NCBI RefSeq assembly: GCF_000062885.1
Contig: NC_009142.1
Coordinates: 1,477,584 to 1,541,583, forward strand
Reading direction: 5' to 3'
DNA length: 64,000 nucleotides
From: Saccharopolyspora erythraea NRRL 2338
GTDB lineage: Bacteria > Actinomycetota > Actinomycetes > Mycobacteriales > Pseudonocardiaceae
Shown here: positions 10,105-18,687 of the stretch, one piece after another
How positions within the stretch are numbered: position 1 is the stretch's first letter
How the letters are laid out: each line of letters opens with the position of its first letter
Translations under genes and position numbers: made by a program
The notes under the pieces: model-generated
Databases searched by the model: none
What the model was told of the DNA's origin: nothing
The model's input: only the letters and a program-made list of their open reading frames with translations

Positions 10105-11529
10105 ATGGCGGCGCCCAGCACCAGCACCGGCCACGTCATCGGCGGCGAGCACGTCGAGGGCGCCGGCGAGCGCATCGACGTGGTCAACCCCGCCACGGAG
10201 CAGGTGATCGCCTCGGTGCCGGCGGGCACCCCGGCCGACGTCGACGCCGCGGTGGCCGCGGCGCGGGCGGCGTTCGACGGCTGGGCCGCGACGCCGACGG
10301 GGGAGCGTGCGGCGGCGGTCCGGCGGATCTCCGAGGGGCTGGCGGCGCGCCGCGACGAGATCGCCGCGACGGTGACCGCCGAGATGGGCTCACCGATCTC
10401 GTTCTCCACGCACGTGCACGCGAGCGTGCCGGTGGCGACCTCGGCGGGCATCGCCGAGGTCCTGGAGACCGGGTTCCCGTGGACCGAGGAGTCCGGCAAC
10501 TCGCTGATCGTGCGCGAGCCGATCGGGGTGGTCGCGGCGATCACGCCGTGGAACTACCCGCTGCACCAGATCGTCGCCAAGGTGGCCGCGGCACTGGCGG
10601 CGGGCTGCACGATCGTGCTCAAGCCGAGCGAGGTGGCACCGCTGACCGCCGGGATCTTCGCCGAGGTCGTGGCCGAGGCCGGGGTCCCGGCTGGGGTGTT
10701 CAACCTCGTGCACGGCACCGGCCCGGTGGTCGGCGAGGCGCTGGCCGCCCACCCGGACGTCGACATGGTGTCCTTCACCGGGTCGACGCGGGCCGGTCGC
10801 CGCGTATCGGAGGTCGCCTCGGCGACGGTCAAGCGCGTCGCGCTCGAACTCGGCGGCAAGTCGGCCAACATCGTGCTCGACGATGCCGACCTGACCAAGG
10901 CGGTCAAGCTCGGCGTCGCTGGCTGCTTCCCCAACGGCGGCCAGAGCTGCAACGCGCTCAGCCGCATGCTGGTGCCGGAATCCCTCTGCGACGAGGCGGT
11001 CTCGCTCGCCGTCGCGGCAGCGGCGAAGTACACGGTCGGCGACCCCACCGACGAGTCGACGCGGATCGGGCCGATGGTCTCCGACGTCCAGCGCGACCGG
11101 GTCGTGGAGTACATCGGCAAGGGCGTCGAGGAGGGCGCGACGCTGGCCGCGGGCGGCCCGGAGCGCCCGGAAGGCCTCGACACCGGCTACTACGTGCGCC
11201 CGACCGTCTTCTCCGGCGTGAAGCCGGAGATGACCATCGCCCGCGAGGAGATCTTCGGACCGGTGCTGTCGATCCTGTCCTACAGCGACGAGGACGAGGC
11301 CGTGCGCATCGCCAACGACAGCGAGTACGGCCTGGCGGGCGCGGTCTTCGGCTCCGAGGAGCGCGCCCTGGCGGTGGCCCGGCGCATGCGGACGGGCCAG
11401 GTGGCGGTCAACGGCGGCGCGTTCAACCCCCAGGCGCCCTTCGGCGGGTACAAGCAGTCCGGCAACGGCCGCGAGTTCGGCAAGTTCGGCCTGGAGGAGT
11501 TCCTGGAGATCAAGTCCATCCAGCGCTGA
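10105..11529 (+). CDS. Aldehyde dehydrogenase family protein
   Basis: A 474-residue NAD(P)-dependent aldehyde dehydrogenase, a normal family length. Key residues are visible: the NAD-site PWNYPLHQ, the general base Glu248 in [12 protein letters not shown], and the nucleophile Cys282 in NGGQSCNAL, with the expected 34-residue spacing. The end has [15 protein letters not shown]. The ATG at 10105 is preferred to the upstream GTG (10093) because GGAGG sits six bases before it. The substrate is not predictable from sequence. A strong hairpin follows the stop codon. Confidence 0.93.
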   Translation: MAAPSTSTGHVIGGEHVEGAGERIDVVNPATEQVIASVPAGTPADVDAAVAAARAAFDGWAATPTGERAAAVRRISEGLAARRDEIAATVTAEMGSPISFSTHVHASVPVATSAGIAEVLETGFPWTEESGNSLIVREPIGVVAAITPWNYPLHQIVAKVAAALAAGCTIVLKPSEVAPLTAGIFAEVVAEAGVPAGVFNLVHGTGPVVGEALAAHPDVDMVSFTGSTRAGRRVSEVASATVKRVALELGGKSANIVLDDADLTKAVKLGVAGCFPNGGQSCNALSRMLVPESLCDEAVSLAVAAAAKYTVGDPTDESTRIGPMVSDVQRDRVVEYIGKGVEEGATLAAGGPERPEGLDTGYYVRPTVFSGVKPEMTIAREEIFGPVLSILSYSDEDEAVRIANDSEYGLAGAVFGSEERALAVARRMRTGQVAVNGGAFNPQAPFGGYKQSGNGREFGKFGLEEFLEIKSIQR

Positions 11530-11534
11530 GGTCT

Positions 11535-11580
11535 GTCTTGGGCGCGGAAGCGGGTTCCAGGCTGCTTTCGCGCCCAAGAC
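11535..11580 (+). terminator. Hairpin terminator after aldehyde dehydrogenase
   Basis: A 17-bp stem with one G-T wobble: GTCTTGGGCGCGGAAGC pairs with GCTTTCGCGCCCAAGAC across a 12-base loop. It starts five bases after the stop codon and directly abuts the -10 box of the next gene. Confidence 0.85.
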
Positions 11581-11593
11581 TACGATCAGTGTT
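11581..11593 (+). promoter_or_regulatory. -10 box of a probable leaderless nfi transcript
   Basis: TACGAT at 11581-11586 is followed by seven bases and then the GTG start of the endonuclease V gene. No ribosome binding site fits in between, so transcription probably begins at or one base before the start codon. The matching -35 region would lie inside the terminator hairpin. Confidence 0.5.
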
Positions 11594-12262
11594 GTGATCC
11601 GCGTTCGCGACCCACATCCATGGCCCACGACTGAGGCCGAGGCCGTCGCGATCCAGGAGCGGCTGCGTCCACTGGTTCGATTCGACGGCGAGCCCCGCGA
11701 AATCCGCACGGCCGCGGGACTGGACGTGGCGTACCGCGACGAGTCCGACGAGCTGGTCGCCGCGGTGACGGTTCTCGACGTGGCGACGCTGTCCGTCGTG
11801 GACAGCGCCGTGGTGCGCGGGAAGGCCGAGTTCCCTTATGTCCCCGGACTTTTCGCCTTCCGGGAGGCGCCGTCTCTGTTGCAGGCCTTGGCGGAGTTGT
11901 CGGTGGAACCGGACGTTCTGGTCTGCGACGGACAGGGTCTGGCGCACCCGCGCCGCTTCGGCTTGGCCTGCCATTTGGGGGTGCTCACCGACGTGCCCAG
12001 CATCGGCGTCGGCAAGACGGCGATGGGTCACTACGAGCCGCCAGGCGAGGAGCGCGGCGCCTGGACCCCGCTCCGCCTCGACGACGAAGTCGTCGGGCGA
12101 GCGCTGCGCACGCAGCGCGGGGTGAAGCCGGTGTTCGTGTCCGTAGGCCACCGCTTCACCCTCGACGCAGCCTGCGACCTCGTGTTGCGGCTGGCGCCTA
12201 AATACCGCCTGCCGGAGACGACACGCACCGCCGACCACCTGGGGCGGTCGGCTCTTCGCTGA
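11594..12262 (+). CDS. nfi: Endonuclease V (deoxyinosine repair)
   Basis: A 222-residue protein of the endonuclease V family, which nicks DNA or RNA beside deaminated adenine (inosine). Conserved segments are AAGLDVAYRD (metal-binding Asp in the first strand), FPYVPGLFAFRE (the PYIPG-like wedge motif that strand-separates at the lesion), DVLVCDGQGLAHPRR (second metal Asp) and SIGVGKT. The GTG at 11594 is used because a -10 box lies seven bases upstream. It is curious that it neighbours a toxin operon whose effector looks like a deaminase, but the two are convergent and a link is only speculation. Confidence 0.95.
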   Translation: MIRVRDPHPWPTTEAEAVAIQERLRPLVRFDGEPREIRTAAGLDVAYRDESDELVAAVTVLDVATLSVVDSAVVRGKAEFPYVPGLFAFREAPSLLQALAELSVEPDVLVCDGQGLAHPRRFGLACHLGVLTDVPSIGVGKTAMGHYEPPGEERGAWTPLRLDDEVVGRALRTQRGVKPVFVSVGHRFTLDAACDLVLRLAPKYRLPETTRTADHLGRSALR

Positions 12263-12264
12263 CC

Positions 12265-12612
12265 CTAGCCGGCGTCCTGCCAGGTCACGTTGCCTTCGGC
12301 GTCGAAGCCCTGTCGCCGGATGACCAGACCCTCATCCGAAAACTCAAGTTCTCTGGCGAGGGTGCCGTCGGGTCGCCAGGCGCGGTGCAGGCCGATTGGG
12401 AGGCCCTTGCTGAAATTGCCTTCCTCCTTCAAGGTGCCGTCCGGGTACCACTCGCGGTCAGGACCTTCCTGACGCCCGTTGGCGTAGGTTGTGATGGAGA
12501 TCAACGTGCCATCGGGAAGCCGGTCCTCTTCCTCACCGGTGAACGGCTGACCCTGGTGCCAGGCCCGCCCGGAACCGTCCACGTCGAGATCGTCTTCGTT
12601 GACCCGGATCAA
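12265..12612 (-). CDS. MORN-repeat immunity protein (YwqK-like)
   Basis: A 115-residue acidic protein of MORN-like repeats: EWYPDGTLKEEGNF and AWRPDGTLARELEF show the xWxPDGTL signature, with degenerate copies on both sides. Such YwqK-type proteins neutralise cognate polymorphic toxins. It overlaps the toxin stop codon by four bases (ATGA), so it is translated right after the toxin, as expected for an immunity gene. In Bacillus, ywqK follows ywqJ, a deaminase toxin, matching the deaminase end predicted for the protein upstream. No signal peptide is present. Confidence 0.82.
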   Translation of the reverse strand: MIRVNEDDLDVDGSGRAWHQGQPFTGEEEDRLPDGTLISITTYANGRQEGPDREWYPDGTLKEEGNFSKGLPIGLHRAWRPDGTLARELEFSDEGLVIRRQGFDAEGNVTWQDAG

Positions 12613-15600
12613 TTCGTGCTCCCCTGATTCTGCTCTTGCCGCTCTTTGAACTTCCGATCTTGCTCCTTGAACTTTTCATTGTAGTCCGGGTTGTAAACTT
12701 CTTTGCGCTCCCACTTCGGGTTCGGGCTACCGTCAGGATCGTTGGGGTCGAGGTGCGATCCGGCCTGGAAACCGCCGGTACCCATTTTGGCTCCGTGCGT
12801 GAGATCGGCCTCGTCCCGCACGTTGTCCGGGAGCGAGGCAGGGCCGGAAACGATTCGTGCGCAGTTCGCGCAGCAGGAGGCAACGTCGTTGGGGTCTTTC
12901 ACGAAGGTGAAGCGCGCGTCGACGTAGAGATCGTCGAGTACCTTCTGGAACTCGGCTTCAGACTTGATGCGGACGATCTCGACTTGCTTGCCTTCCCGGG
13001 TAACGGTTTCGATGTTCTGCGGTGCCCGACCCTCTCGGGTTGCCGCTGCCTTCTCCTCAGCGGCGGCGATTTCTTCACGCCGTTTGAGCAGCGCGTCGAG
13101 CGCTTTGACCTCGCCGTGGCGGTGGGGAACGTCGTTGTGCGGGAACTCCGCCTGCTTGATCGTGTTGATGTCGGTTCCGGGTGGGTAACCGGCCATCTTC
13201 GCGATGTGGTCCTGCAACTGCCGGTGGAGGAGGTCGTCCTTGGTCAGCTGGTATTTGTTCCCGGCGCTGTCAATTCCGGTCGCGGGTTGGCCGTTCAATT
13301 CGGTTGATGTCGGGACGTTTGTCCCGGTGCGTCCGTTCAACCCCTCGAACACGGTGCCGTAGCGCCTGTCCATCACCAATGCGTTGACCGCGCCCGCCTT
13401 GCCCATCGACTTCTTGCTGTACGCGACACCGTCCTTATCTTTGACGGCGTCCGCCTTGATCCGGCCCTTTTTGTCGATGTTGTCCTCGACGGCTTTGGTG
13501 ATGCTCTTCTGCCTGTCCTCGATCGACGTGCGGACGTACTTGTCGACAGGCTTGCCATCGATGGTCTGGATCAGGCCTTCGGAATCGCGGGTGATTTCTC
13601 GAGGATCATCGTCGCCGCCGACTTGTTCGAGTTCGTGTCCACGCTCGAGATCAGCAGGAATCTGCGGCTCTTGGTACGGAGTCCGAGGCTCGTCGTCCTC
13701 GCCGCGAGCCTCGGCATCCTCCGGCTGGTCGCCGGAGTCCTCGCCGTCCCGCGAGGGGTGGAAGCCGTCGTTGCTGGCGGGGGTGGTGGTGCCGTCGGGG
13801 TTGTGGGTGTCCCAGCCGCCGTTCGGGGGCCAGCCGGGCAGGCCGTCGGGGCCCATGTCGCTGGCGAAGACGCGGCCGTTGCCGTCGGTCCAGGCCAGGC
13901 CGCGGGGGGCGGTGACGGGGACGCCGAGTTCGCGGGACAGGTCGCTGGCCAGGCCGCTGGTGCCCGCGTCGCAGGAGAGCAGACGCAGCGGCTTGCTTCC
14001 GTCCCAGTTGGGGTCGCGGCGGAGCATGTCGGCGAATTCCTTCGGGGTGAAGGTTTGGTCGCCGACGCGCACGCGGCCGTCGGGGAGGGCGTGGACGTCC
14101 ACCGTGTGGTGGACACCGTCGTCGGGAACCCGGTTCGCGAGGTCCCGCATGTTCGGGTCGTCGTGGTACGAGGACCCGGCAGGGGTCTGCTGGCGGGTGC
14201 TCTCGGCCTGGTCGATCTGGTGCTGGCGCTCCGGCGTGCCCGGGTCGGCGTCGGTCTTGTCGCGCGGGGCGTCCGAATCGCGGTCTCGCGGTGCGTCGGT
14301 GTCCTGGCGCTGGTCGGCGCTGTCCTTGGGGCGGGAGTCCGGCTGGTTCTGGTCCGGCCTGGTCCCGTCGGGGCGCGAGCCGTCCGGGTGCTGGGACTGC
14401 GGGTTCGTGCCGTCGGGACGGGCGTTCGCCGGGCGATCGCCGCCGTCGGGGCGGGTGCCGTCCGGTCGGGGCTGCTGGCCGTCCGGGCGCGACGACGGAG
14501 CGTCCTGGCGCGGCGGGGTGCTGCCGTCCGGCCGTTGGCCGGGGCCGGCGGGGCGCTGGCCGGTCGCGTCGGGACGCGGAGCCGCGTTGTCGGGACGCGG
14601 GCCGGCGCCGTCCGGACGGGGGCCTGCGCTGTCGGGACGCGGGCCGGCCGTGTCAGGGCGCGGACCTGCGGTGTCAGGGCGTGGCCCGGCCGCATCGGGG
14701 CGTGGGCTCACACCATCCGGGCGCTGGGCGGGGCCGTCGGGGCGCTGGCCCGGGGCGTCCGGTCGCTGGCCGGCCGGGCCCTGGGGGCGCTGCGAGGTGC
14801 CGTCCGGAGCGGAGGGGTGCGGGCGCGGCCCCGGTGTGTCGGGGCGCTGCCCGGCCGGGCCGTCGGGGCGGGTGTTGCCGCCGGGCCCGCCCGGCCGCTG
14901 CGGTCCGCCCGGCCCCTGCGGGGGCCGGTTCGGCGGACCGTCGCCGCCGTGCTGCCGCGGCGACGGCACGCCGTCGCCGCCCTGCCCGGGCCGTCCCGGC
15001 CCGGAGGCGTCCGGGCGTGCGCCCGGACCGCCGGGCCCGCCCTGCGGGCCCCGGGCCGGCGCGTCCGCCGCGCCGCGCGGCGCGGCGCCCGCGGGACGGC
15101 CGCTCTGCGGCCCGCCCGGCCGGTCGCCGGGCGCGCCGCCGGGGCGGCCGCCCTCCGGCCCGCGCGGGCCCGCGTCGGCTCCGCCGCCGGCGGGCCGCGC
15201 CGCGGCGCCGGGCGTGCCCGGCGTACCGGTCCAGCCGCCGCCCGCTCCGGGGCGGCCTCCGCCGCCTCCGGGCGTGCTGCCGCCACCGGCTCCGACGCCA
15301 CCGGCGCCGCCTGCCATGCCGCCGCCCATCGCGCCGCCCGCTGCCGCGGGCTGGTCGGCGCGACCGGCACCCGCGGAGGCCGCCGCGGGCGCGGGGCTCG
15401 GGGTGGCCGCGGTGCCCGGCGCAGCCGGAGCGTCCACATTGGCCGCGTTGGTGCCAGCGGGAGTGTTGGGGGAGCGGGTCGAGTCGCCGCCTCCGACGGT
15501 GGAGAAGCCACCGCCGCCGTGCGAGGCGCCGCCACCGACGCCGCCGCCACCGCCGTGGGACGCACCGCCGCCGAGGCCGCCGCCGGCACCACCACCGCCG

Positions 15601-17525
15601 TGGGAACCACCGGACGAATCCGGAGAGCCCGCACCAGCACCACCGCCACCGGAGGCGCCACCGGACGAGGAGGGGCTCGGCGAATCCGAACCGCCAGAGG
15701 TGCCGGAACCGTTGGGCGAACTCCCGCTGGAACCACCACCGGAAGTGCCGCTGTCGCTTGGGGAGTAGCTGCCTCCGCCGCTGTCGCTGCGCGGGCTGGG
15801 ACTGCCGTCGCCACCGCCCGGCGTCGCGTGCGAGGCGCCGCCGCCCGAAGACGACGGGGTGGAGTCACCGCCTGGAGAAGTTGGCGTCGGGTCGCCGCCC
15901 GAGGCGCGGCCGCCGGAATCGTTGCTGTGGCTGGAAGAACCGCCACCGGAGGAACCGGAGTCGGAAGTGGAATGTCCGCCACCGGAGGATCCGGAGTCGG
16001 AAGTCGAATGACTGCCACCGCCGGACGAACCGTCGGCAGTGCCACCGGAGTCGCCGCCTGCGGACATTGTGGACGGTCCGGTCCCGCCGCTGCTGGAAGA
16101 AGAACCGCCGTCGCTGGAAGGCGAGCCGCCGCCGCTGGACGGGGTGCCGCCACCGGAGCTGGAAGAGGAGGAATCAGAGGAACCGGAAGACGAATCGGAG
16201 GAACCGGAATAGCTGGAGTCGCCACCGCCGGAGCCGGATCCGCTGTCGGACGTCGAGGCGGAGCCGCCGCCCGAGCCGGAACCAGTGCCCCCGGAGCCGG
16301 AATCGGACCCGCCGGAACCCCCGTCGCCCGAGCCGGAACCGGAGCCCGAACCAGAGCCACCCGAGCCCGTGTCGGAGCCGCCCCCGGACCCGCCGTCACC
16401 CGAACCCGAGCCAGAGCCCGAACCGCCGTCACCCGAGCCGGAAACGGACCCCGACCCGCCGTCACCGGACCCCGACCCCGAGCCACCGGCTCCGCCGGTG
16501 TCGACGTCGGGGGTGCGGATGTTGTCGGCGATGTGGCCGGCGCCCGCGCCGATGCCGCCCATGCCGGCGCCGGTGACGCCGCCGGACATGGCGCCGGTGC
16601 CGACGTCGCCCCAGTCGACCTTGCCCTCGGTGATGAGCTGCTCGGCGACGCTGCCGATGGCGCCTTCGGCGGCGCCGGTGGCGCCCTCCTTCAGGGCTTC
16701 CTTGCCGATGTTCTTGGCGACGCTCTCGCTCGCCGCCGCCGCGGCGTCGCCCGCCGCGTCACCGGCGGCGTCGCCCGCCGCCCGGCCGGCCGCGGTGCCG
16801 GCGTTGCCGGCCGCGCCGCCCGCGGCGTCGCCGATCGCGTCGCCGCCCATGCGGCCCGCGACCTTGCCGACGCCCTCGAACGCGCCGCCGACCACGCCGC
16901 CGATGGCGCCGCTGATCGCCGCGTCCTTGAACTTGCCGCCGTCGAGGCCCTTGCGCTCGCCGGAGGCGATCTGGATGCCCTGCACCGCCGCCTCGATCGC
17001 CATCGAGGTGGCGACCTCGATCGCGACGTTCTTGGCGATGCTCATGACGAGCTGCTTGAAGATCTGCCACACGACGGCGCGGGTGATGCCCTGCGCGATC
17101 GGGATGCCGGCCGTGGAGGCGCCGAAGGTGCCGAAGGCCGCGGCCACCATCGCCGCGATCTGGATCGCCAGCGCGATCAGCGAGGCGATGATCGTCAGCT
17201 TGGTGTGCTCGACCTCGAGCGCGCTGTTGTCGCAGCTCTCGGCGAGCTTGTCGCACGCTTCCTTCAGCTTGGGCAGCGCCGCCTCGCCGCCTTCGCCGAT
17301 GTCCTTCCACATCTTCTCGAAGGCGTCGGCGGTCTTGCCCTCCATGGCGCTCTTGACCTGCTGGGCGCCGTTGTTGCCCGCGGAGGTGACCCCGTCCAGG
17401 CCCTGGCCCGCGGCGCGCCACGCGTCGGCGAGACGGCGCAGCGCGTCCTCGTCACCCTCGGGCCAGGACTGTCCGACCACGATCGGGAACAGCCACTTGA
17501 CCTCGTCCGGCATTTCGATCGACAC
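12609..17525 (-). CDS. Type VII-secreted polymorphic toxin with YwqJ-like deaminase domain
   Basis: A 1638-residue multidomain effector. Residues 1-110 are a WXG100-like/CpnT-type N-terminus (VKWLFPIVVGQSWPEGDEDALRRLADAW). Residues about 115-340 are Ala/Gly-rich helices with a hydrophobic stretch. Residues 345-680 are Gly/Ser-rich and about 700-1075 are Pro-rich with repeated RPDG units. A compact domain near 1115-1235 has His1139/1140/1145 and LLSCDAG (Cys1185), reminiscent of autoprocessing cysteine peptidase domains. The C-terminus has HGEVKAL (His1470, Glu1472) and CCANC (Cys1552, Cys1555), the zinc and proton-shuttle signature of the deaminase superfamily. It probably deaminates nucleic acid or nucleotide bases in rival cells. 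WXG100 and YbaB-like genes lie directly upstream and the immunity gene overlaps downstream. Confidence 0.88.
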   Translation of the reverse strand: MSIEMPDEVKWLFPIVVGQSWPEGDEDALRRLADAWRAAGQGLDGVTSAGNNGAQQVKSAMEGKTADAFEKMWKDIGEGGEAALPKLKEACDKLAESCDNSALEVEHTKLTIIASLIALAIQIAAMVAAAFGTFGASTAGIPIAQGITRAVVWQIFKQLVMSIAKNVAIEVATSMAIEAAVQGIQIASGERKGLDGGKFKDAAISGAIGGVVGGAFEGVGKVAGRMGGDAIGDAAGGAAGNAGTAAGRAAGDAAGDAAGDAAAAASESVAKNIGKEALKEGATGAAEGAIGSVAEQLITEGKVDWGDVGTGAMSGGVTGAGMGGIGAGAGHIADNIRTPDVDTGGAGGSGSGSGDGGSGSVSGSGDGGSGSGSGSGDGGSGGGSDTGSGGSGSGSGSGSGDGGSGGSDSGSGGTGSGSGGGSASTSDSGSGSGGGDSSYSGSSDSSSGSSDSSSSSSGGGTPSSGGGSPSSDGGSSSSSGGTGPSTMSAGGDSGGTADGSSGGGSHSTSDSGSSGGGHSTSDSGSSGGGSSSHSNDSGGRASGGDPTPTSPGGDSTPSSSGGGASHATPGGGDGSPSPRSDSGGGSYSPSDSGTSGGGSSGSSPNGSGTSGGSDSPSPSSSGGASGGGGAGAGSPDSSGGSHGGGGAGGGLGGGASHGGGGGVGGGASHGGGGFSTVGGGDSTRSPNTPAGTNAANVDAPAAPGTAATPSPAPAAASAGAGRADQPAAAGGAMGGGMAGGAGGVGAGGGSTPGGGGGRPGAGGGWTGTPGTPGAAARPAGGGADAGPRGPEGGRPGGAPGDRPGGPQSGRPAGAAPRGAADAPARGPQGGPGGPGARPDASGPGRPGQGGDGVPSPRQHGGDGPPNRPPQGPGGPQRPGGPGGNTRPDGPAGQRPDTPGPRPHPSAPDGTSQRPQGPAGQRPDAPGQRPDGPAQRPDGVSPRPDAAGPRPDTAGPRPDTAGPRPDSAGPRPDGAGPRPDNAAPRPDATGQRPAGPGQRPDGSTPPRQDAPSSRPDGQQPRPDGTRPDGGDRPANARPDGTNPQSQHPDGSRPDGTRPDQNQPDSRPKDSADQRQDTDAPRDRDSDAPRDKTDADPGTPERQHQIDQAESTRQQTPAGSSYHDDPNMRDLANRVPDDGVHHTVDVHALPDGRVRVGDQTFTPKEFADMLRRDPNWDGSKPLRLLSCDAGTSGLASDLSRELGVPVTAPRGLAWTDGNGRVFASDMGPDGLPGWPPNGGWDTHNPDGTTTPASNDGFHPSRDGEDSGDQPEDAEARGEDDEPRTPYQEPQIPADLERGHELEQVGGDDDPREITRDSEGLIQTIDGKPVDKYVRTSIEDRQKSITKAVEDNIDKKGRIKADAVKDKDGVAYSKKSMGKAGAVNALVMDRRYGTVFEGLNGRTGTNVPTSTELNGQPATGIDSAGNKYQLTKDDLLHRQLQDHIAKMAGYPPGTDINTIKQAEFPHNDVPHRHGEVKALDALLKRREEIAAAEEKAAATREGRAPQNIETVTREGKQVEIVRIKSEAEFQKVLDDLYVDARFTFVKDPNDVASCCANCARIVSGPASLPDNVRDEADLTHGAKMGTGGFQAGSHLDPNDPDGSPNPKWERKEVYNPDYNEKFKEQDRKFKERQEQNQGSTN
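14330..14910 (-). repeat. RPDG-type proline-rich repeats within toxin gene
   Basis: Inside the toxin gene, roughly residues 872-1065, units such as GPRPDGA, GPRPDTA and GQRPDG recur at about eight-residue spacing. Arg, Pro and Asp are almost invariant while the linker residues vary. It is a low-complexity spacer that probably keeps the C-terminal domains unfolded or extended during secretion. Confidence 0.85.
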
Positions 17526-17547
17526 GGGTCTTCAGCTCCCCCAGCTG

Positions 17548-17865
17548 TTATTTCGGGACGTTGGCGAGGTCCTCCGCGGACTTCGCATCGCGCGCTTCGG
17601 TGTCGTCGGCGGTCTGGTGCAGGTTCGTCTTGATGTCACCGAGCGCCTTGGCGATCTTCTTGATGCCTTCTTCGACGTCCTTGGCGGCCTGGACGTAGGA
17701 CTTGGCGAACTCCTGCCCGGCCTCGTCGTTGCCCCAGCACTGGCCTTCGGCGTCCAGCCCGCTCTTGAGCGTCTGGTGGACCTTCTCGCAGTCCTCGCCG
17801 GCGTGGCCGATCTTGGTGCCTCCGGAGCGGATCTCCTCCGGCTGCATCCGCATTGGCTTGCTCAC
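17548..17865 (-). CDS. WXG100-family type VII secretion protein
   Basis: A 105-residue helical-hairpin protein. The turn motif is CWGNDEAGQEF, a W-x-G variant, with predicted amphipathic helices on both sides, as in EsxA/EsxB-like partners. It probably serves as co-secreted partner or chaperone of the large toxin 22 bases downstream. The GTG at 17865 is preceded by AGGAGG at eight bases and overlaps the upstream stop as GTGA. A conserved secretion motif YxxxD/E may be represented near the C-terminus only loosely. Confidence 0.87.
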   Translation of the reverse strand: MSKPMRMQPEEIRSGGTKIGHAGEDCEKVHQTLKSGLDAEGQCWGNDEAGQEFAKSYVQAAKDVEEGIKKIAKALGDIKTNLHQTADDTEARDAKSAEDLANVPK

Positions 17866-18461
17866 CAGCGACGCCTCCTGTCGTCCATGAACGAGTCGAA
17901 GTCGTCGTCGTAGTCGTCTTCGGGTGCGGTGCGGACCTGCGGCGGGCTCGCCGGACGCGAAGGCGCGGCCTGCGACGACCCGGCGGCGGCGCGCTCCTCG
18001 CGTTCGGCCTGCGGGTCCGGAGGGGTGAACAGCGGGCTGTTGCTGAAGAAGTCCTGCAGCATCGGGGCGCCGTCGACGATGCTGGGCAGGTCGGGGGTCT
18101 CGGCCAGTCCCGCGAACTCCGACTGCAACGCCTGCTGCGCGGTGCCGGTGGCTTCCCGGATCAGGCTCGTGATGGTGCGGGCCAGCCGGTCGGGGGTGCT
18201 GCGTTCGAAGGCCTTCGGCGAAAGCTCCAGCCTCTGCAGGGTGCCGGAGGCGTCGACGGTCGCGGTGGCCATCCCGTCCTCGGAGCTGACCTCGTGGGTC
18301 CGGGACGCGGCCTCGGCCTGCTTCTGCTGGATCTCGGCGGTGCGGCGGCGCAGATCCGACAGCATGCCGTCGATCTGCCCGCGCAGCGCGGCGTTGCGGT
18401 TCTCCAGGTCCTGCCGCCTGGCGGCCGGATCCGACCCATCGCGTGCGGACACTGCCTGCAC
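17862..18461 (-). CDS. YbaB/EbfC-like protein of a type VII secretion locus
   Basis: A 199-residue protein. Residues about 15-105 resemble YbaB: a coiled N-terminal helix (LENRNAALRGQIDGMLSDLRR) followed by a short beta sheet (TATVDASGTLQRLELSP) and a helix. The remainder is a Pro/Ala-rich acidic tail ending in DDYDDDFDSFMDDRRRRW. Such YbaB-like proteins are regularly encoded in front of WXG100 genes in actinomycetes; their role may be that of an EspL-like secretion factor, or DNA binding. The GTG start at 18461 is likely but the ribosome site is weak; GTG at 18452 is possible. Confidence 0.78.
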   Translation of the reverse strand: MQAVSARDGSDPAARRQDLENRNAALRGQIDGMLSDLRRRTAEIQQKQAEAASRTHEVSSEDGMATATVDASGTLQRLELSPKAFERSTPDRLARTITSLIREATGTAQQALQSEFAGLAETPDLPSIVDGAPMLQDFFSNSPLFTPPDPQAEREERAAAGSSQAAPSRPASPPQVRTAPEDDYDDDFDSFMDDRRRRW

Positions 18462-18523
18462 CCCACTTCTGCGCTCGGTCCACGTGCACGCGACACCGCC
18501 GTCGAAACAGCATTCGGTGATAT

Positions 18524-18542
18524 TCCGGATACTCTCCGGATA
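18524..18542. promoter_or_regulatory. Paired TCCGGATA repeats upstream of toxin operon
   Basis: Two exact direct repeats of TCCGGATA start at 18524 and 18535, 11 bases apart, so they lie on the same face of the DNA. They sit about 65-80 bases before the first gene of the secretion operon in a relatively AT-rich gap (18462-18687). They are a good candidate binding site for an activator or repressor of the operon. An inverted TTGCGC/GCGCAA pair lies further upstream. Confidence 0.4.
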
Positions 18543-18687
18543 TGCTGTCCGACAACGGAATTCGTCGCGTCCCCTGAGAATGACGGTTCCGGTTCCGCGC
18601 TGGTGCCCTTAGGTGGCACAAAGACGCCGAATGGCCTTGCGCATTGGGCTGAATGGCGCAATGACAGGCGGAAATTCGGTTCAACGA

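Noticed and set aside
12262-12265. Functional link between endonuclease V and the deaminase toxin
   Set aside because: Endonuclease V acts on inosine and would be an attractive repair partner, but the genes are convergent and separately controlled, so adjacency alone is not evidence.
13623-17633. A 1336-residue forward frame opposite the toxin gene
   Set aside because: It is Ala/Arg/Gly shadow sequence of high GC bias; the reverse frame has WXG100, deaminase motifs and operon coupling.
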